Notes: generated by a model from the letters alone, not told the origin. Counted from the first letter of the stretch, positions 43,663-53,612 are shown. The stretch is 64,000 bases of DNA from Nodosilinea sp. FACHB-131 (GCF_014695395.1 NZ_JACJOF010000027.1:248001-312000), one strand, 5' to 3'. Made by a program: numbers and translations.

Positions 43663-46600
43663 ATGACCCTATCTCAACCGCCCCAAGCTCAAGGTCTTTA
43701 CCATCCACAGTACGAACACGATGCCTGTGGCGTTGGCTTCATCGTCCATATGAAGGGCGCTCAGTCACACACTATTGTGCAGCAGGGGCTGACAATTCTG
43801 GTCAACCTGGCTCACCGGGGCGCGGTAGGGGCTGAGGCCAACACCGGCGACGGGGCAGGCATTTTGCTGCAAATGCCCCACAAATTTATGGCCAAGGTGG
43901 CAGCGGCAGAGGGCATTACCCTACCGGGGCCAGAGCACTACGGCGTGGGCTTCTTCTTTTCGTCGCCCACCCCGGCAGACCGTGAGCAGGGTCGTCGCGT
44001 TTTTGAGCAAATTGCCGCAGAAGAGGGGCAACAGGTGCTGGGCTGGCGCGATGTGCCCACCGACAACGCCTCTCTGGGAGAGACGGCCAAGGCCAGCGAG
44101 CCGTTTATGCAGCAGGTGTTTATTCAGCGTTCTGGCGATTTGGCCGACGACCAGGCCTTTGAGCGCAAGCTATACATCATTCGCAAGCGCACCCACTCCG
44201 CCATTCACCCCGCCGACCCCTACTGGTACGCCACCAGCCTGTCGTGCCGCACGGTGGTCTATAAGGGCATGCTGACGCCAGAGCAGGTGGGGCTGTACTT
44301 CCCCGACCTGGCCGATGAGGCAATGGAAAGCGCGCTGGCCCTAGTGCACTCGCGCTTTAGCACTAATACCTTCCCCAGCTGGGAGCGGGCGCACCCCTAT
44401 CGCTATGTGGCCCACAACGGCGAAATCAACACCCTACGCGGCAACATCAACTGGATGTATGCCCGCCAGTCGATGTTTGAGGCTGAGCTATTTGGCGGTG
44501 ATCTCGATCGCGCCAAGCCACTGATCAACAAAGAAGGTAGCGACTCTGGCATCTTCGACAACACCCTGGAGCTGATGACGCTGGCCGGGCGATCGCTTCC
44601 CCACGCCATGATGATGATGGTGCCTGAACCCTGGACGGCCCATGAGTCGATGAGCGCCGAGAAAAAAGCCTTCTACGAATACCACGCCTGCCTGATGGAG
44701 CCCTGGGATGGCCCGGCGGCGATCGCCTTCACCGACGGCACCATGATGGGTGCGGTGCTCGATCGCAACGGCCTGCGCCCTTCCCGCTACACGGTCACCA
44801 AGGATGACCTGGTGATTATGGCCTCGGAAGCCGGAGTGCTACCCATCGAACCCGAGCGGGTCGCCTACAAGGGTCGCCTGGAGCCGGGCCGCATGTTTTT
44901 GGTGAACATGGAAGAGGGCCGCATCGTCTCTGACGAAGAGATCAAGCACCAAATCGCCGCTGAGCAACCCTACCGCGAATGGCTCGATCAGCACTTGGTG
45001 AAATTGGCAGATCTGCCGGAGTCCACAAACCCCGCAGGGTTAAACGGCAATGGCACAAATCCCGTAGGGGCGCAGCCTGCTGCGCCCCTACCCACCCCTG
45101 TGCCCCTATCGATCGCCCAAACTGCCTTTGGCTATACCTTTGAGGAGCTGCGCCTGCTGCTTAAGCCCATGGCCGAAAGCGGTGTGGAAGCTGTCGGTGC
45201 CATGGGTACTGACACGCCGCTACCCGTGCTGTCGAATAAGCCTCGGCTGCTGTACGACTACTTCCACCAGCTGTTTGCCCAGGTGACGAACCCGCCCATC
45301 GACTCCATTCGCGAGGCGATCATCACCTCTGCAGACACCACCATCGGCAGCGAGCGCAATTTGCTCCAGCCCGAGCCGGAGAGCTGTCGGCTGATTAACC
45401 TCAAAACGCCGATCATCACCAATGCGGAGCTGACCAAGCTGAAGAATGCTGAGGCTAGCGGATTTCCTTCGACGACGCTGCCCATTGTGTTCAAGGCAGC
45501 TGAGGGTGAAGCGGGGCTAGAGGCGGCGCTGAACGGGATCTTTGCGGCGGCGGATGAGGCGATCGCCCAGGGCACCAGCCTGATTATTTTGAGCGATCGC
45601 ACCCTTGACGCCGACCACGCCCCCATTCCCGCGCTGCTGGCTGTCGCTGGCCTGCACCACCACCTGATTCGCAACGGCAGCCGCACCCGCGTCGGTCTGG
45701 TTCTAGAGTCGGGCGAACCGCGCGAAGTGCACCACTTCGCCACCCTGATCGGCTACGGCTGCGGCGCAATCAACCCCTACCTGGTGTTTGACACCATCGA
45801 GGGCATGATCAGCGATCAGCTGCTGCCGCCGATGGAGTTCGACAAAGCCTGCCAAAACTTTATCAAGGCCGTCACCAAGGGGGTGATCAAAATCGCCTCT
45901 AAAATTGGCATCTCCACCATTCAGAGCTATCGCGGTGCGCAGATCTTTGAAGCCTTGGGCCTCAACCACACCGTTGTTGACCAGTACTTTACCTGGACGG
46001 CCTCCCGCATTCAGGGTGTCGGGCTAGACGTATTAGCTGAAGAAGCCCTCAAGCGCCACCGCCACGCCTTCCCCGATCGCCCTACCGAGCACATTACTCT
46101 GGATGCGGGCGGCGATTACCAGTGGCGCAAAGAGGGAGAAGCCCACCTGTTTAGCCCCGAAATCATTCACTCACTGCAAAAAGCGGTGAGAACGGGCGAT
46201 TACGAGGCCTATAAGCGCTACGCCGCCTTGGTGAACGAGCAAGAGAAACAGATGTTCCGCCTGCGCGACCTGCTTCAGTTCAAGCAGCGAGAGCCGATTC
46301 CCCTGGACGAGGTGGAGCCTGTCGAGGCCATCACCCGGCGGTTTAAGACCGGGGCGATGAGCTATGGGTCGATTTCTAAGGAGGCCCACGAGGCGTTGGC
46401 GATCGCCATGAACCGCCTGGGCGGCAAATCTAACACGGGCGAAGGCGGCGAAGACCCCGATCGCTATACCTGGACGAATGAAAAAGGCGACTCCAAAAAC
46501 AGCGCCATCAAGCAGGTAGCCTCTGGCCGCTTCGGCGTCACCAGCCTCTATCTGTCTCAAGCTCAAGAGATCCAGATCAAAATGGCTCAGGGGGCCAAGC

Positions 46601-48297
46601 CTGGCGAAGGTGGTCAGCTACCGGGCCGCAAGGTCTACCCCTGGATTGCCAAGGTGCGCCACTCTACCCCCGGCGTGGGCCTGATTTCGCCGCCGCCCCA
46701 CCACGATATCTACTCCATTGAAGATCTGGCCGAGCTGATCCACGACCTCAAGAACGCCAACCGCGATGCCCGCGTCAACGTCAAACTGGTGTCCGAAGTT
46801 GGGGTCGGCACCATCGCCGCTGGGGTGGCCAAAGCCCACGCCGATGTGATTCTCATCGCGGGGTTCGATGGCGGCACTGGGGCCTCACCCCAAACCTCCA
46901 TCAAGCACGCCGGTCTACCCTGGGAATTGGGGTTAGCGGAAACCCACCAAACCCTAGTGTTGAACAACCTGCGCAGTCGGGTCGTCGTCGAAACCGACGG
47001 CCAAATGAAAACCGGGCGCGATGTCGTCGTCGCCGCTCTGCTGGGGGCCGAAGAGTTTGGCTTTGCCACCGCTCCCCTGATCTCCCTGGGCTGCATCATG
47101 ATGCGGGTTTGCCACCTGAACACCTGCCCCGTGGGTGTCGCCACCCAAGATCCTGAGCTGCGCAAGCACTTCATGGGCGACCCCGACCACGTGGTCAACT
47201 TCATGCGGTTCATCGCCCAGGATATGCGCGAGCTGATGGCCCAACTGGGCTTCCGCACCCTGGATGAGATGGTAGGTCGCACCGATGTGCTGGAGCCAAA
47301 GGCCGCGATCGCCCACTGGAAAGCTAAGGGCCTCGACCTCTCCCCCATCCTGCACCAGCCGGAGGTTGGCCCCGAAGTCGGGCGCTACTGCCAGATGGCC
47401 CAAGACCACGGCCTGGAGAAATCGCTGGATATGACCACGTTGCTGGAGCTGTGCGAACCTGCGATCGCGCGGGGCGAAAAGGTCAGCGCCACCCTGCCAA
47501 TCCAAAACGTCAACCGCGTCGTCGGCACCATTCTCGGCAACGAGATCACCAAACGCCACTGGGAGGGATTGCCGGAAGACACCGTTCACCTCCACTTCCA
47601 GGGCAGCGCTGGGCAGAGCTTTGGGGCCTTTGTGCCCAAGGGCGTCACCCTAGAGTTGGAAGGCGAAGCCAACGACTACCTGGGCAAAGGCCTCAGCGGC
47701 GGCAAGCTAATTGTCTACCCGCCCAAGCAGTCGACCTTTGTGCCCGCTGAAAACATCATCACTGGCAACGTCGCCTTCTACGGCGCGACCAGTGGCGAAG
47801 CCTACATTCGGGGGCTAGCGGGTGAGCGCTTCTGTGTGCGCAACTCGGGTGTGACCGCAGTAGTAGAAGGCGTCGGCGACCACGCTTGCGAATATATGAC
47901 CGGCGGCAAGGCGATCGTGCTGGGGCTAACCGGGCGCAACTTTGCCGCCGGCATGAGCGGCGGCATCGCCTACGTGCTCGACGAAGCTGGCGATTTTGCC
48001 ACTCGTTGTAACACCGAAATGGTGGATCTGGAGCAGCTCACTGACCCCGAAGAAATTCGCGACCTGCAAGAGCTGATTCAGCGTCATGTCGATTACACCC
48101 AGAGCAAGCGGGGGCTGAGCCTGCTCGAAGACTGGGATAACGCGATCACCAAGTTTGTGAAGGTGATGCCCCGCGACTACAAGCGGGTGCTGCAACACAT
48201 TCAAAAAGCCCTGGCAGATGGCCTCACCGGCGACGATGCCCTAACGGCAGCGTTTGAAGAAAACGCCCGCGACGTTGCCCGCATCGGCGGAAGTTAG
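43663..48297 (+). CDS. gltB: Glutamate synthase (GOGAT) large subunit
   Basis: The 1544-residue protein makes glutamate from glutamine and 2-oxoglutarate. It has the class II amidotransferase domain, whose nucleophile Cys (EHDACGVGF, Cys 22) is normally exposed by removal of a propeptide. The central domain, the FMN-binding synthase domain ([41 protein letters not shown]), the 3Fe-4S motif C-x5-C-x4-C in [15 protein letters not shown] and the C-terminal GXGXG beta-helix follow in order. ATG at 43663 gives EHDACGVGF its usual spacing. A 28-bp palindromic repeat is translated at residues 468-477 in an interdomain linker. Downstream gltD indicates the NAD(P)H-type enzyme. Confidence 0.97.
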   Translation: MTLSQPPQAQGLYHPQYEHDACGVGFIVHMKGAQSHTIVQQGLTILVNLAHRGAVGAEANTGDGAGILLQMPHKFMAKVAAAEGITLPGPEHYGVGFFFSSPTPADREQGRRVFEQIAAEEGQQVLGWRDVPTDNASLGETAKASEPFMQQVFIQRSGDLADDQAFERKLYIIRKRTHSAIHPADPYWYATSLSCRTVVYKGMLTPEQVGLYFPDLADEAMESALALVHSRFSTNTFPSWERAHPYRYVAHNGEINTLRGNINWMYARQSMFEAELFGGDLDRAKPLINKEGSDSGIFDNTLELMTLAGRSLPHAMMMMVPEPWTAHESMSAEKKAFYEYHACLMEPWDGPAAIAFTDGTMMGAVLDRNGLRPSRYTVTKDDLVIMASEAGVLPIEPERVAYKGRLEPGRMFLVNMEEGRIVSDEEIKHQIAAEQPYREWLDQHLVKLADLPESTNPAGLNGNGTNPVGAQPAAPLPTPVPLSIAQTAFGYTFEELRLLLKPMAESGVEAVGAMGTDTPLPVLSNKPRLLYDYFHQLFAQVTNPPIDSIREAIITSADTTIGSERNLLQPEPESCRLINLKTPIITNAELTKLKNAEASGFPSTTLPIVFKAAEGEAGLEAALNGIFAAADEAIAQGTSLIILSDRTLDADHAPIPALLAVAGLHHHLIRNGSRTRVGLVLESGEPREVHHFATLIGYGCGAINPYLVFDTIEGMISDQLLPPMEFDKACQNFIKAVTKGVIKIASKIGISTIQSYRGAQIFEALGLNHTVVDQYFTWTASRIQGVGLDVLAEEALKRHRHAFPDRPTEHITLDAGGDYQWRKEGEAHLFSPEIIHSLQKAVRTGDYEAYKRYAALVNEQEKQMFRLRDLLQFKQREPIPLDEVEPVEAITRRFKTGAMSYGSISKEAHEALAIAMNRLGGKSNTGEGGEDPDRYTWTNEKGDSKNSAIKQVASGRFGVTSLYLSQAQEIQIKMAQGAKPGEGGQLPGRKVYPWIAKVRHSTPGVGLISPPPHHDIYSIEDLAELIHDLKNANRDARVNVKLVSEVGVGTIAAGVAKAHADVILIAGFDGGTGASPQTSIKHAGLPWELGLAETHQTLVLNNLRSRVVVETDGQMKTGRDVVVAALLGAEEFGFATAPLISLGCIMMRVCHLNTCPVGVATQDPELRKHFMGDPDHVVNFMRFIAQDMRELMAQLGFRTLDEMVGRTDVLEPKAAIAHWKAKGLDLSPILHQPEVGPEVGRYCQMAQDHGLEKSLDMTTLLELCEPAIARGEKVSATLPIQNVNRVVGTILGNEITKRHWEGLPEDTVHLHFQGSAGQSFGAFVPKGVTLELEGEANDYLGKGLSGGKLIVYPPKQSTFVPAENIITGNVAFYGATSGEAYIRGLAGERFCVRNSGVTAVVEGVGDHACEYMTGGKAIVLGLTGRNFAAGMSGGIAYVLDEAGDFATRCNTEMVDLEQLTDPEEIRDLQELIQRHVDYTQSKRGLSLLEDWDNAITKFVKVMPRDYKRVLQHIQKALADGLTGDDALTAAFEENARDVARIGGS
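45064..45091. repeat. 28-bp palindrome (GTAGGGGCGCAGC family) inside gltB
   Basis: GTAGGGGCGCAGCC followed by TGCTGCGCCCCTAC, flanked by CCC on both sides just as in intergenic copies. It encodes VGAQPAAPL in frame. The surrounding codons (AACCCCGCAGGGTT, AATCCCGTAGGGG) suggest the inserted or expanded segment covers roughly residues 450-480. Confidence 0.9.
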
Positions 48298-48350
48298 CGG
48301 TTGGGTATGAATTGTAGGGTGAGGTGCTACTGCTTAACTGCCTAATTTTT

Positions 48351-48407
48351 GGTGGGCGGTGCCCACCCTACGATCGCGAAATCCCCGTAGGGTGGGCAAT
48401 GCCCACC
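48351..48407. repeat. Pair of inverted GTAGGGTGGGCA palindromes
   Basis: GGTGGGCGGTGCCCACCCTAC and GTAGGGTGGGCAATGCCCACC face each other across 15 bp. Each is itself palindromic, so a large cruciform or RNA hairpin is possible. Confidence 0.8.
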
Positions 48408-48481
48408 TATCAACCAATCTAATGACAGCCCAACTGAATGCTACTCATGGAGACAAAGACTATTCAAATTCGAGTTAGAGC

Positions 48482-48559
48482 GTAGGTTGGGTGGAACAGA
48501 GTGGAACCCAACGAAAACTTCGGCAATGTTGGGTTCCACTGACGCTTCACCCAACCTAC
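48482..48559. repeat. 78-bp foldback repeat GTAGGTTGGGTGGAAC...CACCCAACCTAC
   Basis: GTAGGTTGGGTGGAAC at one end and CACCCAACCTAC at the other, with internal GTGGAACCCAAC / GTTGGGTTCCAC arms. This is a small MITE-like element of a type seen in many cyanobacterial genomes (family recalled from general knowledge, not searched). Confidence 0.75.
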
Positions 48560-48686
48560 GCAATCTGTAAAGAGGCAAAGGTCGATAGACCCTGCCTAAT
48601 TACTCCAAAGAAACTTTTTTGGTAGGCATGCAAGCATTGCCCATCCTACCTGTCTCCCCATCAACACACTTTGCAGGACAAACACC

Positions 48687-50171
48687 ATGGGAAAACCGAC
48701 TGGCTTTATGGAATACCTGCGGGAAGTGGCGCAAGAAGTTGCCCCCGCCGATCGCATTCGCAACTGGGACGAGTTCCACCTCCACATGCCGGAGGAAAAC
48801 CTCCGCACTCAGGGCGCTCGCTGCATGGATTGCGGTACCCCCTTCTGCCACACGGGCATGACCATCAGCGGTATGGCCAGCGGTTGCCCCGTCAACAACC
48901 TGATTCCAGAATGGAACGACCTGGTCTATCGGGGCCTGTGGGAAGAAGCCCTGGAGCGGCTGCACAAGACCAACAACTTCCCCGAGTTCACCGGGCGCGT
49001 TTGCCCTGCTCCCTGCGAGGGTTCCTGCGTGCTGGGCATCACCAACCCCCCGGTGACGATCAAAAATATTGAGTATTCCATCGCCGAAAAGGGTTGGGAG
49101 TCGGGCTGGATTACTCCCACGCCACCGCAGCAGCGCACGGGTAAGAAAGTCGCGGTGATTGGCTCTGGCCCCGCTGGACTGGCCGCCGCTGCCCAGCTCA
49201 ACTCAGCGGGCCACTGGGTCACCGTGTACGAGCGGGCCGATCGCCCCGGCGGCCTGCTGATGTACGGCATTCCCAACATGAAGCTCGATAAGCAGCAGGT
49301 AGTGCAGCGTCGGCTAGACGTGCTGGAGGCTGAGGGCGTCACCTTTGTCTGCAACACCGAAGTCGGCAAAGACATTTCGGCTGACAATCTGCTCAATGAG
49401 TTCGACTCTGTAGTGCTCTGCACCGGTTCCACTAAGCCCCGTGACCTGCCCATCGAAGGGCGCGAGCTGAAGGGCATTCACTTTGCGATGGAATTTCTCA
49501 CGGCCAATACGCGATCGCTGCTGGATGGCTACCCCGGCAACGACTACATCTCGGCGGCGGGCAAAGATGTAGTGATTATCGGTGGCGGCGACACGGGCAC
49601 CGACTGCGTGGGTACCTCCATTCGCCACGGGTGCAATAGCGTCACCCAGGTGGAAATCATGCCCCAGCCGCCCGAAACCCGCTCGGCGGGCAACCCCTGG
49701 CCGGAGTGGCCCAAGGTCTACAAGATGGACTATGGCCAGGAGGAAGCCGCTGCGATGTTTGGTGACGACCCCCGCGCCTACCTGACTACCGCCACCAAGT
49801 TTGAGGGCGATGAGCAGGGCAACGTGAAAGCTGTCCACACAGTGCAGATTCAGTGGGGCAAAGACGAAAATGGTCGGTTTGTGCCTCAGAACGTGCCCGG
49901 CACCGAGAAGGTTGTCCCTGCGCATCTGGTGCTGCTGGCGATGGGCTTCCTTGGTCCGGAGCAGCCCTTGATCGATGCTTTGGGCCTAGAAAAAGATGGC
50001 CGCAGCAACGTGAAGGCTGAGCATGAGCAGTACACCACTTCAATTCCGGGGGTGTTTGCCGCTGGGGATTGTCGTCGGGGCCAGAGCCTAGTGGTGTGGG
50101 CGATCAATGAAGGGCGTGGGGCGGCGCGGGAGTGCGATCGCTACCTGATGGGCACCACCGAACTGCCCTAA
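48687..50171 (+). CDS. gltD: Glutamate synthase small subunit, NAD(P)H-dependent
   Basis: The 494-residue subunit passes electrons from NAD(P)H through FAD and 4Fe-4S clusters to GltB. N-terminal cysteine clusters are visible in CMDCGTPFC and in [11 protein letters not shown]. The FAD-binding GxGxxG appears in [14 protein letters not shown] and the nucleotide site in [38 protein letters not shown] ends the FAD domain. The ATG is preceded by an AGGAC stretch at a normal distance. Its last codons ([12 protein letters not shown]) reappear as a diverged remnant at 53128-53162. Confidence 0.97.
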   Translation: MGKPTGFMEYLREVAQEVAPADRIRNWDEFHLHMPEENLRTQGARCMDCGTPFCHTGMTISGMASGCPVNNLIPEWNDLVYRGLWEEALERLHKTNNFPEFTGRVCPAPCEGSCVLGITNPPVTIKNIEYSIAEKGWESGWITPTPPQQRTGKKVAVIGSGPAGLAAAAQLNSAGHWVTVYERADRPGGLLMYGIPNMKLDKQQVVQRRLDVLEAEGVTFVCNTEVGKDISADNLLNEFDSVVLCTGSTKPRDLPIEGRELKGIHFAMEFLTANTRSLLDGYPGNDYISAAGKDVVIIGGGDTGTDCVGTSIRHGCNSVTQVEIMPQPPETRSAGNPWPEWPKVYKMDYGQEEAAAMFGDDPRAYLTTATKFEGDEQGNVKAVHTVQIQWGKDENGRFVPQNVPGTEKVVPAHLVLLAMGFLGPEQPLIDALGLEKDGRSNVKAEHEQYTTSIPGVFAAGDCRRGQSLVVWAINEGRGAARECDRYLMGTTELP

Positions 50172-50183
50172 CCTGAGCCGCCT

Positions 50184-50477
50184 ATGCAGTTTGAGTGGGA
50201 TGACCGAAAGAATGAGACCAACATCGGCAAGCATGGCTTCGACTTCGCAGACGCGTATCGAATCTTTGACTTGCCGTTGCTGATCGATCTAGATGAGCGT
50301 GATGATTATGGTGAAGACCGATGGATGGGTATCGGGTTGCTGAATGGTCGCATTATCGTGATCATATTTACAGAGCCAGAAGCAAATATCATTCGCGTCA
50401 TTTCTTTAAGAAAGGCACTCTCGCATGAACGAAAGCGCTATGAACAATACATCCAAGACCGATTGGGCCAGAATTGA
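50184..50477 (+). CDS. brnT: BrnT-family toxin
   Basis: The 97-residue protein matches BrnT/DUF497: FEWDDRKNETNIGKHGFDFADAYRIF at the N-terminus, EDRWMGIGLLNGRIIVIIFTE in the middle and RVISLRKALSHERKRYE at the C-terminus. BrnT has a RelE-like fold and inhibits translation. It begins only 12 bp after gltD but differs in base composition, being AT-richer. It is the first gene of the accessory island. Confidence 0.93.
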   Translation: MQFEWDDRKNETNIGKHGFDFADAYRIFDLPLLIDLDERDDYGEDRWMGIGLLNGRIIVIIFTEPEANIIRVISLRKALSHERKRYEQYIQDRLGQN

Positions 50478-50721
50478 CGCAATGACCGATGAGGATATTG
50501 ACACTTCTGACATTCCGCCGCTTGATGAGGCTTTCTTTGCAAAAGCAAAGCTACGAATGCCTCATCAATCATCGGCTTCTATAGTCACTGTGCCCATTGA
50601 TGCCGAAACCTTGAACTGGTTTCAGTCTCAAGGGGAAGGCGCAGAGCAACATATGGCAGCAGCTCTCAGAATCTATGCCGAATCCCAAAAGCAAGCTGCT
50701 CTGCTGCATAGGCCAACCTAA
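50425..50721 (+). CDS. brnA: BrnA-family antitoxin
   Basis: The 98-residue protein begins within brnT (53-bp overlap), as is usual for brnTA. It ends with a ribbon-helix-helix-like segment, SIVTVPIDAETLNWFQSQGEGAEQHMAAALRIYAE, which binds DNA in BrnA proteins and neutralises BrnT through its N-terminal part. An internal ATG at 50440 is an alternative start. Confidence 0.88.
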   Translation: MNESAMNNTSKTDWARIDAMTDEDIDTSDIPPLDEAFFAKAKLRMPHQSSASIVTVPIDAETLNWFQSQGEGAEQHMAAALRIYAESQKQAALLHRPT

Positions 50722-50740
50722 GCACAGCCGAAACTAATCA

Positions 50741-50783
50741 AGAAACGCTGTTGCAGCTATCTTAGCCGAACAGCGTTTCTTTG
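50741..50783 (+). terminator. Rho-independent terminator of brnTA
   Basis: AGAAACGCTGTT (50741-50752) pairs with AACAGCGTTTCT (50769-50780), followed by TTG. It lies 19 bp after brnA and would separate the toxin module from downstream genes. Confidence 0.8.
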
Positions 50784-51180
50784 CATGAATACGCTGCCTC
50801 AGTCAATGGATTTGTTCTGTTGCATTGAGCGCATAATCACTTGAGGATTGCGTACCCTTTAACGCTTGGCGTTATGAACCTATTGCTCTACTGGTAAAAG
50901 CTTCAACGGTGTGAGATGCACAATCCGCAGGGATTGATAAAGCATTGTGCCCGGGATATGAACGATCTCTGTTGGTGGCTGAGGATCTTTGGGCCTGTAG
51001 GAACGATCGCGTTAGCCGGATGAATGATTGCGACGACTGGCCGAACCCTCCAAGGTGGCTGATGAAGCTAACAGGGATGGCGATGGTTGTAGCAAGGGGC
51101 TAATAAGGGCGATCGCAAGTCTGGATGAATGTTTAACCAAGGCTAAATAAACTTTTATCTAGCGAAATATGTTGAATAGC

Positions 51181-51207
51181 TCACCGCTAAATAGCGGTGA
51201 TATTTTG
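51181..51207 (+). terminator. Orphan terminator-like hairpin
   Basis: TCACCGCTA (51181-51189) and TAGCGGTGA (51192-51200) pair exactly, followed by TATTTTG. No intact gene precedes it, so it may end a lost gene or a small RNA. Confidence 0.55.
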
Positions 51208-51251
51208 AATAGATAACAGGTGGTGCTTACTAATCAATTGATATCGCTTCG

Positions 51252-51275
51252 TGTAAAGAGAACGCTCTCTTTACA
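51252..51275. promoter_or_regulatory. Perfect palindromic hairpin upstream of the J-domain/HNH unit
   Basis: TGTAAAGAGA (51252-51261) and TCTCTTTACA (51266-51275) are exact complements around ACGC, and TCG/CGA extends the stem with a one-base bulge. It may be an operator for a repressor or a structured leader. Confidence 0.5.
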
Positions 51276-51468
51276 ACGATTTATTAGTTCAGCTTTACTA
51301 GCCCAACAAGAGATTGAGCAAATCACAGCTTCAGATAGAACATTTGAACTTCCATGAAAACCTTTTTAGGTTGTTGCAGTAGAGCAGAATCTAGGGAAAG
51401 CTAATAGTGCCTACCAGAATATAGGTAGCTATACGCAGTTTTACCTTCAAATCTAAAGCGAATTTGCT

Positions 51469-52038
51469 ATGCCATCTAATCAGCTTAATTCACTTATTCA
51501 AAACGAGGCCAGTCGCCTCGCCGAGCATTACAAGATTGACTCCGAAGCACTTCTTGAATTTGCTCAATTTGTTATTGTCAATTATAAGAAGAAAGATAAA
51601 GCAGTTAAGAAAGTAACAAAGAAGATCAAGCCATTGTCAATGGCTGACCTTAAAAAGGCTGTTTACAGCTATTTTGAGGTCAAGGATACGACTGAGTTGA
51701 AGAAATCCGGCTCTTTCAAGATGGCCACAGACGGCATGGAGCCAATGAACTTAGGCCTGAAAGATTCTTGGGAAGTTCTATACCGAAAGTTTATTGGCGT
51801 TCTTCCTGGAGAAGATCAGGAAGAGGGCTACGGCTGCATCAACGGAATTGATATCTTCAAATACTTCTTGCCTTGGCGAGTATTTGACCTCAATCCGAAG
51901 TCGGCTTCGAAAGAAGATATCAAAAAGGCTTATCACGCTTTAAGTAAAACGTATCATCCAGACACTTCGGGCACGGGCGATACCAAAGTTTTTGACCGCA
52001 TCAACACCATGTACCAAAGCATTGGTGCGGAGGCTTAG
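51469..52038 (+). CDS. J-domain (DnaJ-like) protein, first gene of a two-gene unit
   Basis: The 189-residue protein ends in a J-domain: WRVFDLNPKSASKEDIKKAYHALSKTYHPD, with the HPD tripeptide at residues 163-165 that stimulates Hsp70 ATPase, then a last helix FDRINTMYQSI. The first 130 residues are helical and basic at 40-60 and match no family I know. No Gly/Phe region or zinc finger is present, so this is not a general DnaJ. The partner gene starts 2 bp after its stop. The low GC content suggests acquisition. Role unknown; it may recruit DnaK to its partner (inference). Confidence 0.85.
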   Translation: MPSNQLNSLIQNEASRLAEHYKIDSEALLEFAQFVIVNYKKKDKAVKKVTKKIKPLSMADLKKAVYSYFEVKDTTELKKSGSFKMATDGMEPMNLGLKDSWEVLYRKFIGVLPGEDQEEGYGCINGIDIFKYFLPWRVFDLNPKSASKEDIKKAYHALSKTYHPDTSGTGDTKVFDRINTMYQSIGAEA

Positions 52039-52040
52039 AA

Positions 52041-53054
52041 ATGGCAAAGGACACTTCGAGTTTCACCATCAAGGAGAAAGACCTAGCAGATGCCTTAGGG
52101 ATTTCTGTTAGTAAATTAGATAAAATCATAGCCTTCTTTGAGTCTGATCCCAATGATGAGTGGGATTTAAGAGAGAACGATCACTATATCTACTTAAACA
52201 AAAAGCTTCAAGAACGAATCTTTGCGGAGCACGGGGCCTTTGCGATCGCAAAGTATATGGACTCAGTAGAGCCGAAGAGCCTCTGGGACAATATTGTTGA
52301 ATTCATAACCAAGCATAAGGAAAAACTCCGAAATGCTTTCGTTCGCCGCAAAATCCATGAGAACTGTAGTTCTCTAAGTCCTAGAAATAATAGATACTTT
52401 CTGTCCAAGAAGGATGCGGTTAACATCTTCTGCACGAGCTACGCTCGTCTTAACCGTGCCTTTGATTCAATTCAACGCTCTGAAAGGCCGCTTGTTAAAT
52501 TTGAAGATTTCGACGACTTTGATGGAGTTAGATACTATTCCTTATCTGGCTTTGATCGGTTAAGCCGGGAACTAGCTCAGTCATTGACTATGAAAGACCG
52601 TAGGGAATGGTGTAAAGCCGTTGAGGTAGTAGGGAAAAAGACACTTAATTTAATCATCGACGCCGAGACGGCTCGGCAAAAAGAGATTACTAAAGCCAAA
52701 GCGGCTGCCAAAAAGCGAGATAAAGAAACTTGCCAAATTACTCGCAGTAAATACGGTAAGTCCAATAAATTTAATCTCGCTGCTCATCATATCTACTCCG
52801 ACAGAGACTATCCAGACCTAGCTGCCTGCATAGATAACCTTATGACCCTTAACGAGGAAGTCCATAAGGAGTTTCATAGCTGGAATGGCGGCACTCAGAA
52901 AAGCTGTACGGCTGATGAGATGATCAATTTCCTGATGGAGCGATATCCCGACGCTGAAGAAGCCTTGTTAAAGCTTTACAAGGTCAAAACTTTGTTTGGT
53001 CAGCACAGTCCAAAATCTGCATTAGGTTATAAGTCTTTTCCGCCTGCGGCTTGA
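52041..53054 (+). CDS. HNH-nuclease-like protein with N-terminal winged-helix-like regions
   Basis: The 337-residue protein has a helix-turn-helix-like start (EKDLADALGISVSKLDKII) and a second DNA-binding-like section around 115-180 (FLSKKDAVNIFCTSYARLNRAF, DGVRYYSLSGFDRLSREL). A basic coiled segment (210-228, KEITKAKAAAKKRDKE) leads to a C-terminal HNH domain. Candidate catalytic residues are His 249/250 (NLAAHHIYS), Asn 266 (IDNLMTL), His 275 and His 279 (VHKEFH), with Cys 231 at the start of the fold. It follows the J-domain gene by 2 bp and is certainly cotranscribed with it. I recognise no named system; a defence or mobile-element nuclease is the best guess. Confidence 0.8.
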   Translation: MAKDTSSFTIKEKDLADALGISVSKLDKIIAFFESDPNDEWDLRENDHYIYLNKKLQERIFAEHGAFAIAKYMDSVEPKSLWDNIVEFITKHKEKLRNAFVRRKIHENCSSLSPRNNRYFLSKKDAVNIFCTSYARLNRAFDSIQRSERPLVKFEDFDDFDGVRYYSLSGFDRLSRELAQSLTMKDRREWCKAVEVVGKKTLNLIIDAETARQKEITKAKAAAKKRDKETCQITRSKYGKSNKFNLAAHHIYSDRDYPDLAACIDNLMTLNEEVHKEFHSWNGGTQKSCTADEMINFLMERYPDAEEALLKLYKVKTLFGQHSPKSALGYKSFPPAA

Positions 53055-53127
53055 TAGTAACTATGGGCTTTACGCCCTACTCCACTAGTGACATAAGTAA
53101 GCAATTGGGATGTGGGTCGTAGGAAAC

Positions 53128-53162
53128 TGCGATCGCTACCTCACAGGCACCATTGAACTGCC
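53128..53162 (+). pseudogene. Remnant of the gltD 3' end
   Basis: This 35-bp stretch matches the gltD 3' coding end (CDRYL-GT-ELP) at 30 of 35 bases. It lies 2.96 kb beyond the true gltD end and just before a gltD-type terminator and a truncated rnc copy, so it is likely a fossil of a former gltD-rnc junction. Confidence 0.65.
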
Positions 53163-53180
53163 TCAAGCTCACCAACTCGG

Positions 53181-53251
53181 AAACCGGGTTCCAACTAAGC
53201 TTTAATAGCTAAATTAGCTTTTAGAGTTTAGAGCAAGGAACCCGGTTTTAC
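53181..53251 (+). terminator. Terminator-like hairpin behind the gltD remnant
   Basis: AAACCGGGTTCC (53181-53192) pairs exactly with GGAACCCGGTTT (53237-53248) and runs into TTTTA. The 44-nt loop holds smaller AGCTTTAA/TTAGCTT foldbacks. It probably ended the ancestral gltD transcript. Confidence 0.6.
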
Positions 53252-53264
53252 TGTCGAGTCCAAA

Positions 53265-53612
53265 ATGCCCCTGCCTCATTTCCAAAACCCAGCCTTGCTT
53301 CGGCAAGCGCTCACCCACAGCAGCTACGCCAACGAACACCCTAACGAAGGCCCCGACTACGATCGCCTAGAGTTTTTGGGCAACGGCATTCTTGAAGTTG
53401 TGGTGCGCGATTTAATCTTTGCTCGCTATCCTCACCTAGCCGTGGGGGAAATGTCGCAGCGGTGCGAGCATTGCCCGTACAGTGCAACTTCAGTGTCGCG
53501 AATAACTCTGCCGGTTTGGGCAGATTCGACTGCTCAGGTACTTTCCTCAGTAAAACGGTCTTGGAAGCAGCAAAGCCGATCTGCTGCTTGCCGTAGCGGC
53601 GACAGTGCTTAA
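53265..53612 (+). pseudogene. Truncated RNase III gene copy
   Basis: The first 66 codons encode an RNase III N-terminus (MPLPHFQNPALLRQALTHSS through VGEMSQR), about 70% identical to the intact copy at 54565. Homology stops abruptly near 53462; the remaining 50 codons (CEHCPYSATSV...) are unrelated and lack the second catalytic acid and the dsRNA-binding domain. The catalytic Asp of the signature LEFLGDS is Asn 40 here (LEFLGNG). Its GC-rich codons resemble the host average more than the intact copy does. Confidence 0.85.

Larger units (their letters stand above)
48298..48686. other. gltB-gltD gap filled with dispersed repeats
   Basis: The 389-bp gap is mostly repeat-derived. It holds two inverted GGTGGGC...GCCCACC palindromes (48351-48371, 48387-48407), a 78-bp foldback (48482-48559) and a further degraded palindrome near 48618-48650. 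No protein gene is seen. The gap separates two genes of one enzyme, so gltD may have its own promoter. Confidence 0.7.
50784..51468. other. Gene-free region upstream of the J-domain/HNH unit
   Basis: No protein gene is convincing here. TCACCGCTA/TAGCGGTGA (51181-51200) is a hairpin followed by TATTTTG and looks like an orphan terminator. TGTAAAGAGA-ACGC-TCTCTTTACA (51252-51275) is a perfect hairpin about 195 bp before the J-domain gene. The stretch 51130-51468 is strongly AT-rich and should hold the promoter of the following pair. Confidence 0.55.

Noticed and set aside
53464-53612. The unrelated 50-codon tail of the rnc fragment as a novel fused domain
   Set aside because: Homology to RNase III ends abruptly and the tail has no recognisable fold; chance readthrough into unrelated DNA is simpler.
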